Assembly (NCBI GenBank): GCA_024644945.1
Contig: JAHEGU010000035.1
Location: 1 to 32,865, forward strand
Direction of reading: 5' to 3'
Length of the DNA: 32,865 nt
Source: Gammaproteobacteria bacterium
GTDB taxonomy: Bacteria; Pseudomonadota; Gammaproteobacteria; Arenicellales; Poriferihabitantaceae
A model generated the notes under the pieces. The model did no database searches, was not told where the DNA came from, and saw only the letters and a program-made list of their open reading frames with translations. The translations under genes and the position numbers were made by a program. Of this stretch, positions 1 through 7,554 are shown in pieces. The number at the start of each line of letters is the position of its first letter. The first letter of the stretch is position 1.

Positions 1-1
1 A

Positions 2-118
2 ATTGTGGCGATCAACAATGATGAAGAGGCACCAATATTTCAGGTGTCAGACTATGGTTGGAATGAAGATCTATTTGTAGCAGTTCCTGCCTTGCAGGCT
101 GAGTTGGAAAGTAACTGA
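2..118 (+). CDS. etfA: Electron transfer flavoprotein alpha subunit, C-terminal fragment
   Basis: The window opens inside a plus-strand reading frame that ends in TGA at 116-118, leaving 39 codons. The visible peptide contains IVAINNDEEAPIFQVSDYG followed by a DLF segment and a VPAL segment. This is the conserved C-terminal FAD-binding end of ETF alpha (FixB) proteins, where the usual form is IVAINKDxEAPIFxxADYG. The family carries electrons from acyl-CoA or other dehydrogenases to the quinone pool together with the beta subunit. The SDYG variant in place of ADYG may point to a non-acyl-CoA dehydrogenase ETF, but that is a guess. The gene is followed at once by a strong terminator. The N-terminal part lies outside the window, so the identification rests only on this tail. 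Confidence 0.72.
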   Translation: MVAINNDEEAPIFQVSDYGWNEDLFVAVPALQAELESN

Positions 119-135
119 TTACACACTATAGATAG

Positions 136-168
136 AAGCCCTCCAGGTTAAACCTGGAGGGCTTTTTT
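136..168 (+). terminator. Rho-independent terminator after etfA
   Basis: A perfect GC-rich inverted repeat (arms 138-148 and 152-162, GCCCTCCAGGT paired with ACCTGGAGGGC, loop of three) is followed by a run of six T at 163-168. It lies 18 nt after the etfA stop and is a textbook intrinsic terminator for the plus strand. The A-A pair before the stem extends pairing into the T tract. Confidence 0.92.
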
Positions 169-265
169 ATGTGCAGAGTTTAGGGTGGAGATACGTTGCG
201 AAACCAAGTTCTTTGGTGATTTTGCCTGAAAAATCCATAAGAATCTCCAGACACTCTTCGAGCAG

Positions 266-294
266 AAAAAGGGCGTGTCGCTGACACGCCTTTT
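266..294 (-). terminator. Terminator of the fadL-like gene, probably bidirectional
   Basis: An 8-bp perfect stem GGCGTGTC (272-279) and GACACGCC (283-290) with a 3-nt loop sits 24 nt past the stop of the minus-strand FadL gene. Read on the minus strand, the stem is followed by a run of T (the A run at 266-270). Read on the plus strand it is followed by four T, so it may stop transcription from both sides. Confidence 0.85.
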
Positions 295-313
295 GTAGTT
301 TAGATCCCGGTTA

Positions 314-1579
314 TCAGAATCGCCACTGGGCCTGAATGCCAAAAATATTGGCTTGACCCTCGTAAGTACCTGACAGCGTGCTGGATACCACTCCAGGGGC
401 GGTGGGAGGTGCGGCAATCACGGTGGATTCAAAGATTGGTGCATCATCTCCGGTCAAGTAGGCATAGCCAAAGTCGATAGTCATACTTGCGCTCGGGGAG
501 TAACTTGCGCCAAGTGTGAACCAGTTCCGGTTCGAATCGGGAATGCGCACAGTACGAAATTCGTCCGGCACAGGTGACTCATCATAGGCGTATCCAAACC
601 GCATGGTCCATTGGTTGCTTAGATGGTAGTTTGCACCCAGGCTGAAAGTCCATGAGTCAGTCCAGTTTTCTTCAGTGACTGAGTCCGGTAGACCATTATC
701 AAACTCGATGCGCAGTTCTTCAAAACGACTCCAATTCGTCCAACGCGCAGACGCAAGTAAGTCCCACTGGCCATTTGGCGAATGCACCGCGCTCAAGTAG
801 ACGGTTTCAGGAAGAGTGACCTTTGCAAGTGCCCCCGCGTTTACAAGCGTGGAGCCGGTTGGAGCAACCACATTCAGGCTTCCCTCTACTTCCTGCTCTA
901 TTTTGGAGCGGAAACCAATTCCGAAACGAGTTGAACTAGTCGGCGTAAACATTGCCCCAAGATTGAATCCGGCGGCCCAGTTGTCGCCTTCGACTGTGCT
1001 CTTACCGTCCGGTACGCCTAGCCCTAAAAATCTAGCCTGGCTCAGCTCCGCATCGGCAAACTGAATACTGATGCCGGCACCTAGGGAGACTTGATCGTTA
1101 ACCTTATAAGCCAGTGCGGGGTTGATGTCGATAGTGGTGAGTTCCGAAGTCAGTCCCTGATAGCGGCCCGCCCAATTGTTATCATACTCAGTTTTTAGTC
1201 CAAATGGAGCGGTGAGACTAATTCCATACTTGAGGTTACCCGAAGTTGGAAAAGTATAATAAAGATTGGGTACCACCCCTGTGGTACCGCCATCATCATT
1301 GGGTCCGCCAAATGGCACAGCGCTACCGGTGAATTCGGAATTGCTGTCAACAATGCTGACGCCGGCTTGAAACTGTCGGCCTTCCACCAAAAACATTCCA
1401 GCAGGGTTGTAAAACATATCTGAGACGTCGTCCCCTGCAACGCCAGCGCCGGCGAAAGCCCTACCCAATCCGGAAACGCTCGATTCACTAATCTGAAATC
1501 CGGCGGTTAATGCCTGGGTAGAAGCTAGCACAAGCCCGGCAGCAAGCATCCCGTTTAATAGAGTCTTGGTGTTACGCAT
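314..1579 (-). CDS. FadL/OmpP1/TodX-family outer-membrane transport protein
   Basis: This 421-aa protein is a 14-stranded outer-membrane barrel of the FadL family, which takes up long-chain fatty acids or other hydrophobic compounds. Residues 1-26 look like a Sec signal peptide ending ALTA. The mature N-terminus GFQISESSVSGLGRAFAG and the following NPAGM segment near residues 58-62 are the FadL hatch-region signature. The chain ends in aromatic FGIQAQWRF, the usual barrel C-terminus with a terminal Phe. The ATG is preceded by AGGA seven nt upstream on the minus strand (1587-1590), which supports this start. It is a single-gene unit with its own terminator. The substrate is not predictable, since FadL relatives also carry aromatic hydrocarbons. 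Confidence in the family is high. Confidence 0.93.
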   Translation of the reverse strand: MRNTKTLLNGMLAAGLVLASTQALTAGFQISESSVSGLGRAFAGAGVAGDDVSDMFYNPAGMFLVEGRQFQAGVSIVDSNSEFTGSAVPFGGPNDDGGTTGVVPNLYYTFPTSGNLKYGISLTAPFGLKTEYDNNWAGRYQGLTSELTTIDINPALAYKVNDQVSLGAGISIQFADAELSQARFLGLGVPDGKSTVEGDNWAAGFNLGAMFTPTSSTRFGIGFRSKIEQEVEGSLNVVAPTGSTLVNAGALAKVTLPETVYLSAVHSPNGQWDLLASARWTNWSRFEELRIEFDNGLPDSVTEENWTDSWTFSLGANYHLSNQWTMRFGYAYDESPVPDEFRTVRIPDSNRNWFTLGASYSPSASMTIDFGYAYLTGDDAPIFESTVIAAPPTAPGVVSSTLSGTYEGQANIFGIQAQWRF

Positions 1580-1835
1580 CTTATTATCCTGGAGGTTTTT
1601 GTTAGGCGGACTAAGTTACTAAAACCGTTAACGATTGTCAGAGACTGATCCGTTGATTGGAGATAAAATATTCTGTTATTCGAAGACTATAACACTGGTG
1701 CCTATGTTCCAACCCATTTTGCGTTGGTAGGCTGGATTCCGGCTCTTATTTAGCTCTCAGTGCAAGGCTTTGGTGCGAAATGATGAACCTAAAAAAACAT
1801 TCTGGGTCTGGTCTCGTGTTCGAGCGGGTTTCGGA

Positions 1836-2876
1836 TTAAAGGCCTTCAGACACAATAATGAGGCAGTTTGAGTCTTTCGGGATGTTGTTGAGTCCAATTG
1901 ACTTAATCAATCCGGCAAGTCCCGCTGTACCAGATGGGGTGCTGTTGACGCCATACTTCAGAAGTAGGGTTGTTGAGTCATCTGCCTCCTTATCTTCGAC
2001 CTCAATAAATCCATCGGCGGTATGTCGCAGTGATTCAAAGGTCAGCAGAGATGCCTGCTTGCAATCGAGTCTGCCCATGTTTGAAACTGGTCCATGAACA
2101 TCGACTAATTTGCCGGCGGCCACGCTGCGCGCGAGACATGGAGCAGCGGTGGGTTCCACAATATTTATTTGTGGCTGCATCGTCCAAGATTGGCGAATAT
2201 GCGCAGCGACCGCCGCTGCCATACCACCGACTCCTGCCTGAAGAAACACGCAATCCGGCCATTCTCCGGCGGCTTCAAATTGCTGCCGGCATTCTTCTGC
2301 CAACGCGGTGTATCCCTGATAGATCAAGCGCGGGACCTCTACATAATCATCCCAAGACGTGTCGGCAATCAATTGCCACTGATTTCGTTCACTGGCTTCG
2401 AGCGCCCCTTGCATCGCTTCCTCGTAGACCGCGCCTTGGCGGATGACCTCTGCGCCTTTCTCTTTTAGTCTTTGGGCAAATGATTCGGGTACTGATTCGG
2501 CGATAAAAACTACGGCCTTGGCGCCGAACAGATGAGCGCCTGCGGCCACCGACAGCCCATGGTTTCCGGCCGTTGCGCAAACAAATGTCTTTGAGGCCGC
2601 AGCCTCGCGAATTGCCGGAGCAGTTAGATCTACCGGAAGGTCTGGATCATGGCCAGCCTGTTTCAGTATAAGTTGCAAGATCGCGTAGCTGCCGCCCAGC
2701 GCCTTGAATGAACCCAATCCCATTCTCGGGCTTTCATTTTTTACCCATACGGATGCAACACCGAGCTCGCTTGCCAACTCTGCCATCAGCTCAAGAGGTG
2801 TAGGAGAATAAGCAGGGCACTGGGAAAGCAGCGCCATGACCGGTCGATGATCGACGTCCAGACTTATATCAGGCAT
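1836..2876 (-). CDS. Diaminopropionate ammonia-lyase-like PLP enzyme
   Basis: A 346-aa fold-type II PLP enzyme. The PLP lysine is K58 in GLGSFKALGG, and the phosphate-binding glycine loop is QAGVGGMAAA near residues 212-221. The arrangement with DTSWDDY at 172-178 and the PSGTAGLAG motif near the C-terminus matches diaminopropionate ammonia-lyase (YgeX/DpaL), which converts 2,3-diaminopropionate to pyruvate and ammonia. It is shorter than the roughly 400 aa of E. coli YgeX, mainly at the N-terminus. The Asp of the TDGNHG motif, which in E. coli I recall as the base for the D-isomer, is Ala103 here (TAGNHG), while the Asp equivalent to that used for the L-isomer remains as D172. Threonine-dehydratase-like or other amino-acid lyase activity is therefore possible. 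The start is ATG at 2876 with a weak ribosome-binding site. Confidence 0.78.
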   Translation of the reverse strand: MPDISLDVDHRPVMALLSQCPAYSPTPLELMAELASELGVASVWVKNESPRMGLGSFKALGGSYAILQLILKQAGHDPDLPVDLTAPAIREAAASKTFVCATAGNHGLSVAAGAHLFGAKAVVFIAESVPESFAQRLKEKGAEVIRQGAVYEEAMQGALEASERNQWQLIADTSWDDYVEVPRLIYQGYTALAEECRQQFEAAGEWPDCVFLQAGVGGMAAAVAAHIRQSWTMQPQINIVEPTAAPCLARSVAAGKLVDVHGPVSNMGRLDCKQASLLTFESLRHTADGFIEVEDKEADDSTTLLLKYGVNSTPSGTAGLAGLIKSIGLNNIPKDSNCLIIVSEGL

Positions 2877-2955
2877 CCAGGATTCTCATTGCATTATATG
2901 GAGCCCCGCATGATGCCGGTAAACGTGGAAAATGAAAAGAAACGATATACCGAAT

Positions 2956-3813
2956 TTAAAAGTCAGCGCTATCGAGCCATTCCAGAACCCGCTCTGTTAA
3001 TATCTCTCCCGCACCCGAAAAATAGTGATTGGCACCATCAACTTTAATTTGAGCCGACGACGCATTGCCATTTTGTTCGATCAGGGCCCGGCGCTCGGGA
3101 ACCATTGCCAGAGGACGGGGATACTCTTCGCTGCCGTATATATCCAGAACCGGAACGGTCATATTACCGATAGGAAAGGGGGTTTTGAGGTCTTGGCCGG
3201 CATCGGTGGTCCCGAGCCCGATAGCGATATACCCTTGAATCATTTTTTCCCCTCTGTCATTCAACCAATGGTTGGCCATGTGTGCGCCGCAACTGTGCCC
3301 AGCGAGTATGATGGTCTCTTCACCTTGAGATCGCAGATAGTTAATCGCGGCTTCTATCCGTCCGTGGGCAAAATTTAGAATGGGCAGGTAGTCGTAATAT
3401 TTTTTCCCCTTGGCAAGCACCGGCATCTGCAGTGCGAGCGTTGACCAGTTATTTTCCGCAAGGCCTACCCGCATCGGCCCCGCAACGTTCTGATCTTCGG
3501 GACTGACGTCTCTACCATGCAGAATGATCACAGTGCCCTTCGGGTCTTCTGATAGCATATGAATCGCAAGAAACTCCCGGCTATTGGCTTCGAGCCATAG
3601 GGCTTCTCCGTCAAAGATCTGTGGTTCAATCTGTTCCGCGATGCGCTGTTCCCTCGCGTAATCGGGGATCTCGTCAGCATAAACCTGACATTGGAAGCCA
3701 TAGATCAGTCCACTCACGAAGAGTACGACGCAACGTCCAAACAAGGATTTTGCTGACCGCAACCTCAATCGATCATGAGCGGTAGCCGAACGCATTCCGT
3801 AAAGCCGATTCAA
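2956..3813 (-). CDS. DUF3530-family alpha/beta hydrolase, exported
   Basis: A 285-aa protein with a basic N-terminus and a hydrophobic segment at about residues 24-45 (signal peptide or anchor) followed by an alpha/beta-hydrolase fold. The WLEANSREFLAIHM and GTVIILHGRD segments and the nucleophile elbow GHSCGAH (S174) match the DUF3530 family. Likely acid and base are D224 (LDIYG) and H263 (GANHYF). The function of this family is unknown; an esterase-like periplasmic role is inferred. Start choice is uncertain: ATG at 3813, or an internal ATG at codon 7 that would still keep the signal segment. It lies upstream of the PLP enzyme on the same strand with a 79-nt gap. Confidence 0.8.
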   Translation of the reverse strand: MNRLYGMRSATAHDRLRLRSAKSLFGRCVVLFVSGLIYGFQCQVYADEIPDYAREQRIAEQIEPQIFDGEALWLEANSREFLAIHMLSEDPKGTVIILHGRDVSPEDQNVAGPMRVGLAENNWSTLALQMPVLAKGKKYYDYLPILNFAHGRIEAAINYLRSQGEETIILAGHSCGAHMANHWLNDRGEKMIQGYIAIGLGTTDAGQDLKTPFPIGNMTVPVLDIYGSEEYPRPLAMVPERRALIEQNGNASSAQIKVDGANHYFSGAGEILTERVLEWLDSADF

Positions 3814-3856
3814 AGTGAGCGCAGTCCTGTTTCCAGCTGAGGCCGTAATGCCATGC

Positions 3857-4072
3857 TCAAGAATGTTTAGTATTTACGCCAATCAGTTTATAAAGCGCAC
3901 AGAACCTGGTGACACCGGTAAATATTAGAACTGCACCGACCACCTGGATCAGAATCCGTATAGTTTGATTCTCCCAAAGCGCCAACTCTGCGACATAGGG
4001 TGCGGCGATAAGTACGATTCCAATGATGATACGGATAACTCGATCCGCATTTCCAACGTTTGCAAGACTCAT
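3857..4072 (-). CDS. DUF2892 (YgaP-like transmembrane) small membrane protein
   Basis: A 71-aa protein with two predicted transmembrane helices, about residues 13-30 and 38-55. The opening MSLANVGNADRVIRIIIG and the ending RFCALYKLIGVNT fit the DUF2892 family, also found as the membrane part fused to the rhodanese YgaP. The family motif FCPxYxLxGxxT is here FCALYKLIGVNT. The role is unknown, but such proteins often sit beside rhodanese or sulfur-transfer genes, which agrees with the neighbourhood. It lies 43 nt upstream of the DUF3530 hydrolase on the same strand and 49 nt downstream of the dioxygenase, so it may be part of the same transcript. Confidence 0.85.
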   Translation of the reverse strand: MSLANVGNADRVIRIIIGIVLIAAPYVAELALWENQTIRILIQVVGAVLIFTGVTRFCALYKLIGVNTKHS

Positions 4073-4121
4073 GTTTCAGACTCCATTACTAATTTTAAAG
4101 TGATATTAGAACTCTCTAATT

Positions 4122-4712
4122 CTAGCTTACACATACCCACGTTGTGGCAATGTATTTATTCCCGCTCTCGACTTTACAGCCTCGGTGCAGATGGGTCCAG
4201 AAGGGTGGAAACAGAAGCAGCATCCCGCATTCGGGCTTGACTTTAAGTTTCTGAAAATAAAACTCGGTCTCGCCGCCGGACTCTGGAGCAGCGTTTAAGT
4301 ACCATATTGCCACCAGTTGACGTTTGCTGAACTCACCTGGTCCACCGTCTATATGCCAGTGATAGTATTCGCCGGCATTGGTTTTCTGCATGTTGTATCC
4401 GATATCGTTGAGACGATTAGTCTTGAAAAAAGGATGCAATCCAGCAAGTAGACTTAGGCCGTGGGAAAGTGATTGCTGCAGCCGTTTATCGATATCGGAC
4501 CAGTCTTCTCGTCCGCTGATCCTGAGGTCGGTTGAACGCTTAATCGATTCCTCTGTAGCGGCGTGCTGACCGATTTTGCCTTGATACTGCTGCTCTGGAT
4601 GGCTTTCAAATCGCGTGATCATCTCTTGACAGGAGGAATGATCGAGGGCGTTATCCAGGGCGTATATAAATGATCCCGGCGCGAGTTCACGAAAGTTGCT
4701 CTCCATGTCCAT
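4122..4712 (-). CDS. Prolyl-4-hydroxylase-like Fe(II)/2-oxoglutarate dioxygenase
   Basis: A 196-aa non-heme iron oxygenase. Counting from the ATG at 4712, the metal triad is H120-I-D122 (in WHIDGG) and H176 (in THLHRGC), and K186 is the expected 2-oxoglutarate contact, as in prolyl 4-hydroxylases. The segment SGGETEFY is also typical of the family. Substrates can be peptides or small molecules; none can be assigned here. The gene is translationally coupled to the 118-aa gene upstream: the upstream TGA shares its A with this ATG (TGATG), and a GTG one codon earlier (4715) would also serve, giving a 4-nt overlap. This is one of three different dioxygenases near the dsr operon. Confidence 0.85.
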   Translation of the reverse strand: MDMESNFRELAPGSFIYALDNALDHSSCQEMITRFESHPEQQYQGKIGQHAATEESIKRSTDLRISGREDWSDIDKRLQQSLSHGLSLLAGLHPFFKTNRLNDIGYNMQKTNAGEYYHWHIDGGPGEFSKRQLVAIWYLNAAPESGGETEFYFQKLKVKPECGMLLLFPPFWTHLHRGCKVESGNKYIATTWVCVS

Positions 4713-5068
4713 CACATCAGGGCATCGTTGTGATCATAAAACATGGTTTCATTGGCTTCACCTTCAGAATTGATGTTGACCGTTTTCACGCCGGGAAGTC
4801 GCATCAGGATATACGCAGCCATCAGTGTCATGGACGCCTGGTTTTGAGTGTGAAGCGCGGTCAACAGCCGATTGGCCGCCACCTGGCAACGTTCCATAGT
4901 GCTGGGTGACTGGACGAAGCTACGCCCTAACTGCCATCCGTTATCCATATCTTGATCCATTTTTTCCAGCAAGGGGTACGCATCATCTAGCATAGTTTGG
5001 TCAACAGAGAGCAACCTTTGTTCTTCGGCTACCAACACGGACAAAGTCAGAGAATTTGTTGAGGACAT
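4712..5068 (-). CDS. Unrecognised 118-aa protein coupled to the dioxygenase
   Basis: I do not recognise this family. The protein is soluble, mildly acidic and predicted mostly helical, with an N-terminal helical region (SLTLSVLVAEEQRLL), a central segment with DNGWQLGRSFVQSP, and one Cys (in ERCQVAANRLL). Its C-terminal part (MTLMAAYILMRLPGVKTVNI) is more hydrophobic. It starts at ATG 5068 and its stop overlaps the start of the P4H-like dioxygenase, so the two are probably made in fixed ratio and may interact. It is divergent from the cupin gene with only 70 nt between starts, so the two may share a control region. Confidence 0.7.
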   Translation of the reverse strand: MSSTNSLTLSVLVAEEQRLLSVDQTMLDDAYPLLEKMDQDMDNGWQLGRSFVQSPSTMERCQVAANRLLTALHTQNQASMTLMAAYILMRLPGVKTVNINSEGEANETMFYDHNDALM

Positions 5069-5105
5069 ATTCGTTGATCGTTTTTAGAGTGATGAGAGCG
5101 AATGG

Positions 5106-5111
5106 TATAAT
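5106..5111 (+). promoter_or_regulatory. Candidate -10 element for the cupin gene
   Basis: A perfect TATAAT lies 28 nt upstream of the proposed cupin start in the 70-nt gap between divergent genes. The matching -35 position holds only a weak TTTAGA, so this would be an activated or weak sigma-70 promoter at best. Confidence 0.4.
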
Positions 5112-5138
5112 TTACCGGACTATTCTTGGCGAGAGCAA

Positions 5139-5414
5139 TTGAACAAAGTACTGGTAGAACAGGACCCTTCTCCGATGAAGCTGGAAGTGCTGGGTGTGGA
5201 TGACTGGCCGGTCGCCAGAGAATCTGTTGGAACCAGTGAGCGCAACTATCAGCATAGCGAGACCAGCTATATTCTGGAAGGATCCGGAAAAATTGAAGTT
5301 CAGGGTGATCAACCGATTAGCTTTTCTTCCGGTGACCTGGTAACGGTTATGCCCGAAACCACCTGTGTCTGGAATATCACCGAAGCTATAGAGCGGCACT
5401 ATTCCAAAGGGTAG
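5139..5414 (+). CDS. Small cupin-domain protein
   Basis: A 91-aa single-domain cupin. The first motif is seen in YQHSETSYILEGSGKIEVQG (the H and E pair are candidate metal ligands) and the second in FSSGDLVTVMPETTCVWNI. It resembles the DUF861/EutQ-like small cupins, which bind metal or small ligands. The start is not certain: TTG at 5139 has GGCGAGAG just upstream and fits the candidate promoter, while the ATG at codon 13 has no visible ribosome-binding site but leaves the cupin core intact. No substrate can be inferred. The neighbouring dioxygenase also has a cupin-like double-stranded beta-helix fold, though the two sequences are unrelated at the motif level. Confidence 0.75.
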   Translation: MNKVLVEQDPSPMKLEVLGVDDWPVARESVGTSERNYQHSETSYILEGSGKIEVQGDQPISFSSGDLVTVMPETTCVWNITEAIERHYSKG

Positions 5415-5516
5415 TTCTCTAGTCTGACGCGAACTGGTACCTTCACAGGTGAGGTTGCAGCTGAAACAGAGAATTTAGGCCAGCTGCGTGAAGCTAAGTC
5501 TTAGAGCGAGACGGTC

Positions 5517-5711
5517 ATGACCAATACCTATTACGAAACGATTTCAAAGCTAGAGCAGCAGAATACTGCCAGGAATTATATTCTGGGCTGGGCAAGTGGT
5601 TACCTGGGGAATCCCAAAATCGAAGAACAGCGTATTTCGGAAAGCTGGGAAGCGGGTTACGAGGACGGCCAGGAACAGAATACTGATAACGCTGATAAGT
5701 GGAAAGACTAA
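5517..5711 (+). CDS. Unrecognised 64-aa acidic protein
   Basis: I do not recognise a named family. The 64-aa protein is hydrophilic and has two aromatic-glycine patches, YILGWASGYLGNP and ESWEAGYEDGQE, separated by a charged helix with KIEEQRI. The repeated GW/GY pattern recalls small ribosome-associated proteins such as RMF in style only, so that link is weak. The ATG at 5517 has only a weak GAG-containing ribosome-binding site. It is followed by a hairpin that could end transcription. Confidence 0.6.
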   Translation: MTNTYYETISKLEQQNTARNYILGWASGYLGNPKIEEQRISESWEAGYEDGQEQNTDNADKWKD

Positions 5712-5729
5712 TCTACTGAGGCCTTGTAT

Positions 5730-5751
5730 ACAGCGAGTTCGTGCTCGCTGT
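5730..5751. terminator. Hairpin between convergent genes
   Basis: An 8-bp perfect stem, ACAGCGAG (5730-5737) and CTCGCTGT (5744-5751), with a 6-nt loop TTCGTG lies between the convergent 64-aa and 190-aa genes. No clear T run follows on either strand, so it is a terminator-like structure rather than a certain intrinsic terminator. Confidence 0.45.
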
Positions 5752-5833
5752 GGTAATTTCGGTTTTATATTGCAGGTTGCAGGGGATTCTTTTTGCATAG
5801 GCTTTCTGCATAGGCGTTCAGCATAGCGGTGTT

Positions 5834-6406
5834 CTAGAAATCCGATGATTTTCTTAATTTGTCAAAGGATTTGCGAAAAAACTCGTAAGCCTCTGGACCA
5901 TCAATATCCATCACCTGGTCAATGACCCACTTGTTGGTCTGACTTCGTCCTAATATCTCCTGCACGCCAGACCCTAGAACGCGATACATCTCGTAGCCAG
6001 GTTCTCTGGCTATAAAGCGACATCTGGACAGGCTTTCCATGGCCTGATTGAGGTTGGTCACAAAGTCCGAAGGGTCGATTTTTTGGCCCATGATTTCCAA
6101 AGCATTACTGGCGTAATGATTGTGGCAGTCCGCTGAAAGAGCGTTGATGAATTCTGCCCGGTTTTTCTGATCAAAGTGATCAAACACGAGTCTGTCAGCG
6201 CAGTGAATAAAGAAAAACAAATACTGTTGAATCACGCCGAGACGTTGACTATCAGTCTGGTATTCGAAATCCTGCTGGTGCAGACTTTTCGCGGCATTTA
6301 GAGACATGCGCCAGCAAATGGCTGAAAGCGCGTTAGCAAACTCAGGCACTGATATCTTTTTTCCCTTGTTTTTCCAGCTGGTCCGAATTCGTGCTTTTTG
6401 AATCAT
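5834..6406 (-). CDS. Unrecognised 190-aa helical protein
   Basis: I do not recognise the family. The protein is predicted mostly alpha-helical and soluble, with a basic start (KARIRTSWKNKGKK), an aromatic run YLFFFIHCADRLVFDHF around residues 82-98, and an acidic-basic C-terminus (AYEFFRKSFDKLRKSS). No catalytic motif is visible. It starts at ATG 6406, after AAAGATAAAG on the minus strand, and is divergent from the 357-aa gene, with the intervening 70 nt carrying a good promoter toward that gene. The combination of FIHCADRLVFDHF and ALSADCHNHY suggests a helical bundle, but no function should be read into this. Confidence 0.65.
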   Translation of the reverse strand: MIQKARIRTSWKNKGKKISVPEFANALSAICWRMSLNAAKSLHQQDFEYQTDSQRLGVIQQYLFFFIHCADRLVFDHFDQKNRAEFINALSADCHNHYASNALEIMGQKIDPSDFVTNLNQAMESLSRCRFIAREPGYEMYRVLGSGVQEILGRSQTNKWVIDQVMDIDGPEAYEFFRKSFDKLRKSSDF

Positions 6407-6425
6407 TATCTTTATCTTTTCCGCA

Positions 6426-6454
6426 TTGACAACCGAATATCATATCAGTGTAAT
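6426..6454 (+). promoter_or_regulatory. Sigma-70-type promoter for the 357-aa gene and dioxygenase
   Basis: A perfect -35 TTGACA (6426-6431) is separated by 17 nt from a -10 TGTAAT (6449-6454, five of six matches). Transcription would begin near 6461, which excludes the TTG at 6454 as the start of the downstream gene and leaves a short leader. Confidence 0.6.
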
Positions 6455-6480
6455 TGGGAGAATTTCTGTCATTCGATGTG

Positions 6481-7554
6481 ATGATGCAGACTATCTGGCC
6501 CCCGGTGAATATTCCCAATTTAGTAGAGACCGTACAACACAACTGTGATGTTGCGGATGCGCGATTTGCGGGAGACGACACGCTTTGCATCTACCTGCTA
6601 AAAATGCGCGAGTATTACAGGTGGATTAAGGATTCGCAATCTGACGAAGTGATAGACCGCGAAGAACTGGGCAACTGGATTATGCAAAAGGAGGCTGCGT
6701 GGGATGACAAAGAAGAGCAGGATTATCATCCGATAAAATTGGGTGATCAGCAATTTGATCGCTTCGACAACAAACAGATCAACAATATTTTGAATCCCCT
6801 TGGAATGATATACAGTGGCGGGCTCGGCAGGCGTAATCGTCCGATCTTTTTCCTGGGGAAACTTGACGCCGTTGAAGAGGCTGCAAACTGCCGGGTTTTG
6901 ATCTGTGGCCGTGAGCTCGCTCGGAGTATGGCGGCACCCCCTGCAATGTCGCATGCTGGGTTCATCTATGTGAGAAGGGATGCATTGCGGCGATATCTGG
7001 CGGCGATGGTAGAAGAGTGGAAGTGGGCGCGGCGTGACAACGCGATGGCCGACGTGATGAATTATTATGGATTTGATACCGCCCCTGATGACGCGCTCGA
7101 TACCATGGTAGATAGAGAACAGGAAAATCTGATCCTGCACGAAATAGGCGAGCGTATTGCGGAAGAAATGATTGGAGAAGGATGGCAGCTAGCAGTTGGA
7201 GAAATTGACAATCCCATTCAGGAGCTCAAAATGCGTGCGGTGCGCGATAATCTTGCTGATTGTGTGACCTCGCTGCCTGCGTTTCTAACGCTCAGTGACC
7301 AGGTTTCTCTGGATTTTTATTACGCTAATATGACACCTCTGCGACGCGAAATGTTTCCGAGTTTTTGTGAGGCGTATCGGACTGCAAAGCGTCAGGGTGG
7401 TTATCAGGCATTGTCACGAGTGGTTGCTCAAGGAAGACATCATTGGTTGAAAATGAGCCGGGTGCTAGTTTCACATCGGGAACGTAAGGCAAAAAAGTCT
7501 TCGACGGTTGAACTTGAGTCCGTTGATCAACTTCTTGAGCGTTGTGTGTTCTGA
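6481..7554 (+). CDS. Conserved 357-aa protein of unknown function
   Basis: A soluble protein of about 357 aa from ATG 6481. GTG 6478 and ATG 6484 are equally possible; an earlier TTG lies inside the promoter. Recognisable stretches are TVQHNCDVADARFAGDDTLCIYLLKMREYYRW near the N-terminus (with two Cys), a CGRELARSMAAPPAM segment in the middle, and a helical C-terminal half with GYQALSRVV. I think it resembles a conserved family annotated as Sfum_1244-like, but that is from memory and unverified, and no activity is known to me. Its stop overlaps the start of a PKHD-type dioxygenase by one base, so the two are very likely functional partners. Confidence 0.7.
   Translation: MMQTIWPPVNIPNLVETVQHNCDVADARFAGDDTLCIYLLKMREYYRWIKDSQSDEVIDREELGNWIMQKEAAWDDKEEQDYHPIKLGDQQFDRFDNKQINNILNPLGMIYSGGLGRRNRPIFFLGKLDAVEEAANCRVLICGRELARSMAAPPAMSHAGFIYVRRDALRRYLAAMVEEWKWARRDNAMADVMNYYGFDTAPDDALDTMVDREQENLILHEIGERIAEEMIGEGWQLAVGEIDNPIQELKMRAVRDNLADCVTSLPAFLTLSDQVSLDFYYANMTPLRREMFPSFCEAYRTAKRQGGYQALSRVVAQGRHHWLKMSRVLVSHRERKAKKSSTVELESVDQLLERCVF

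Noticed and set aside
6598..7140. Minus-strand open frame opposite the 357-aa gene
   Set aside because: It lies wholly antisense to a better-supported gene with a good promoter, and its translation has low-complexity Ile and Arg/His runs without a domain.
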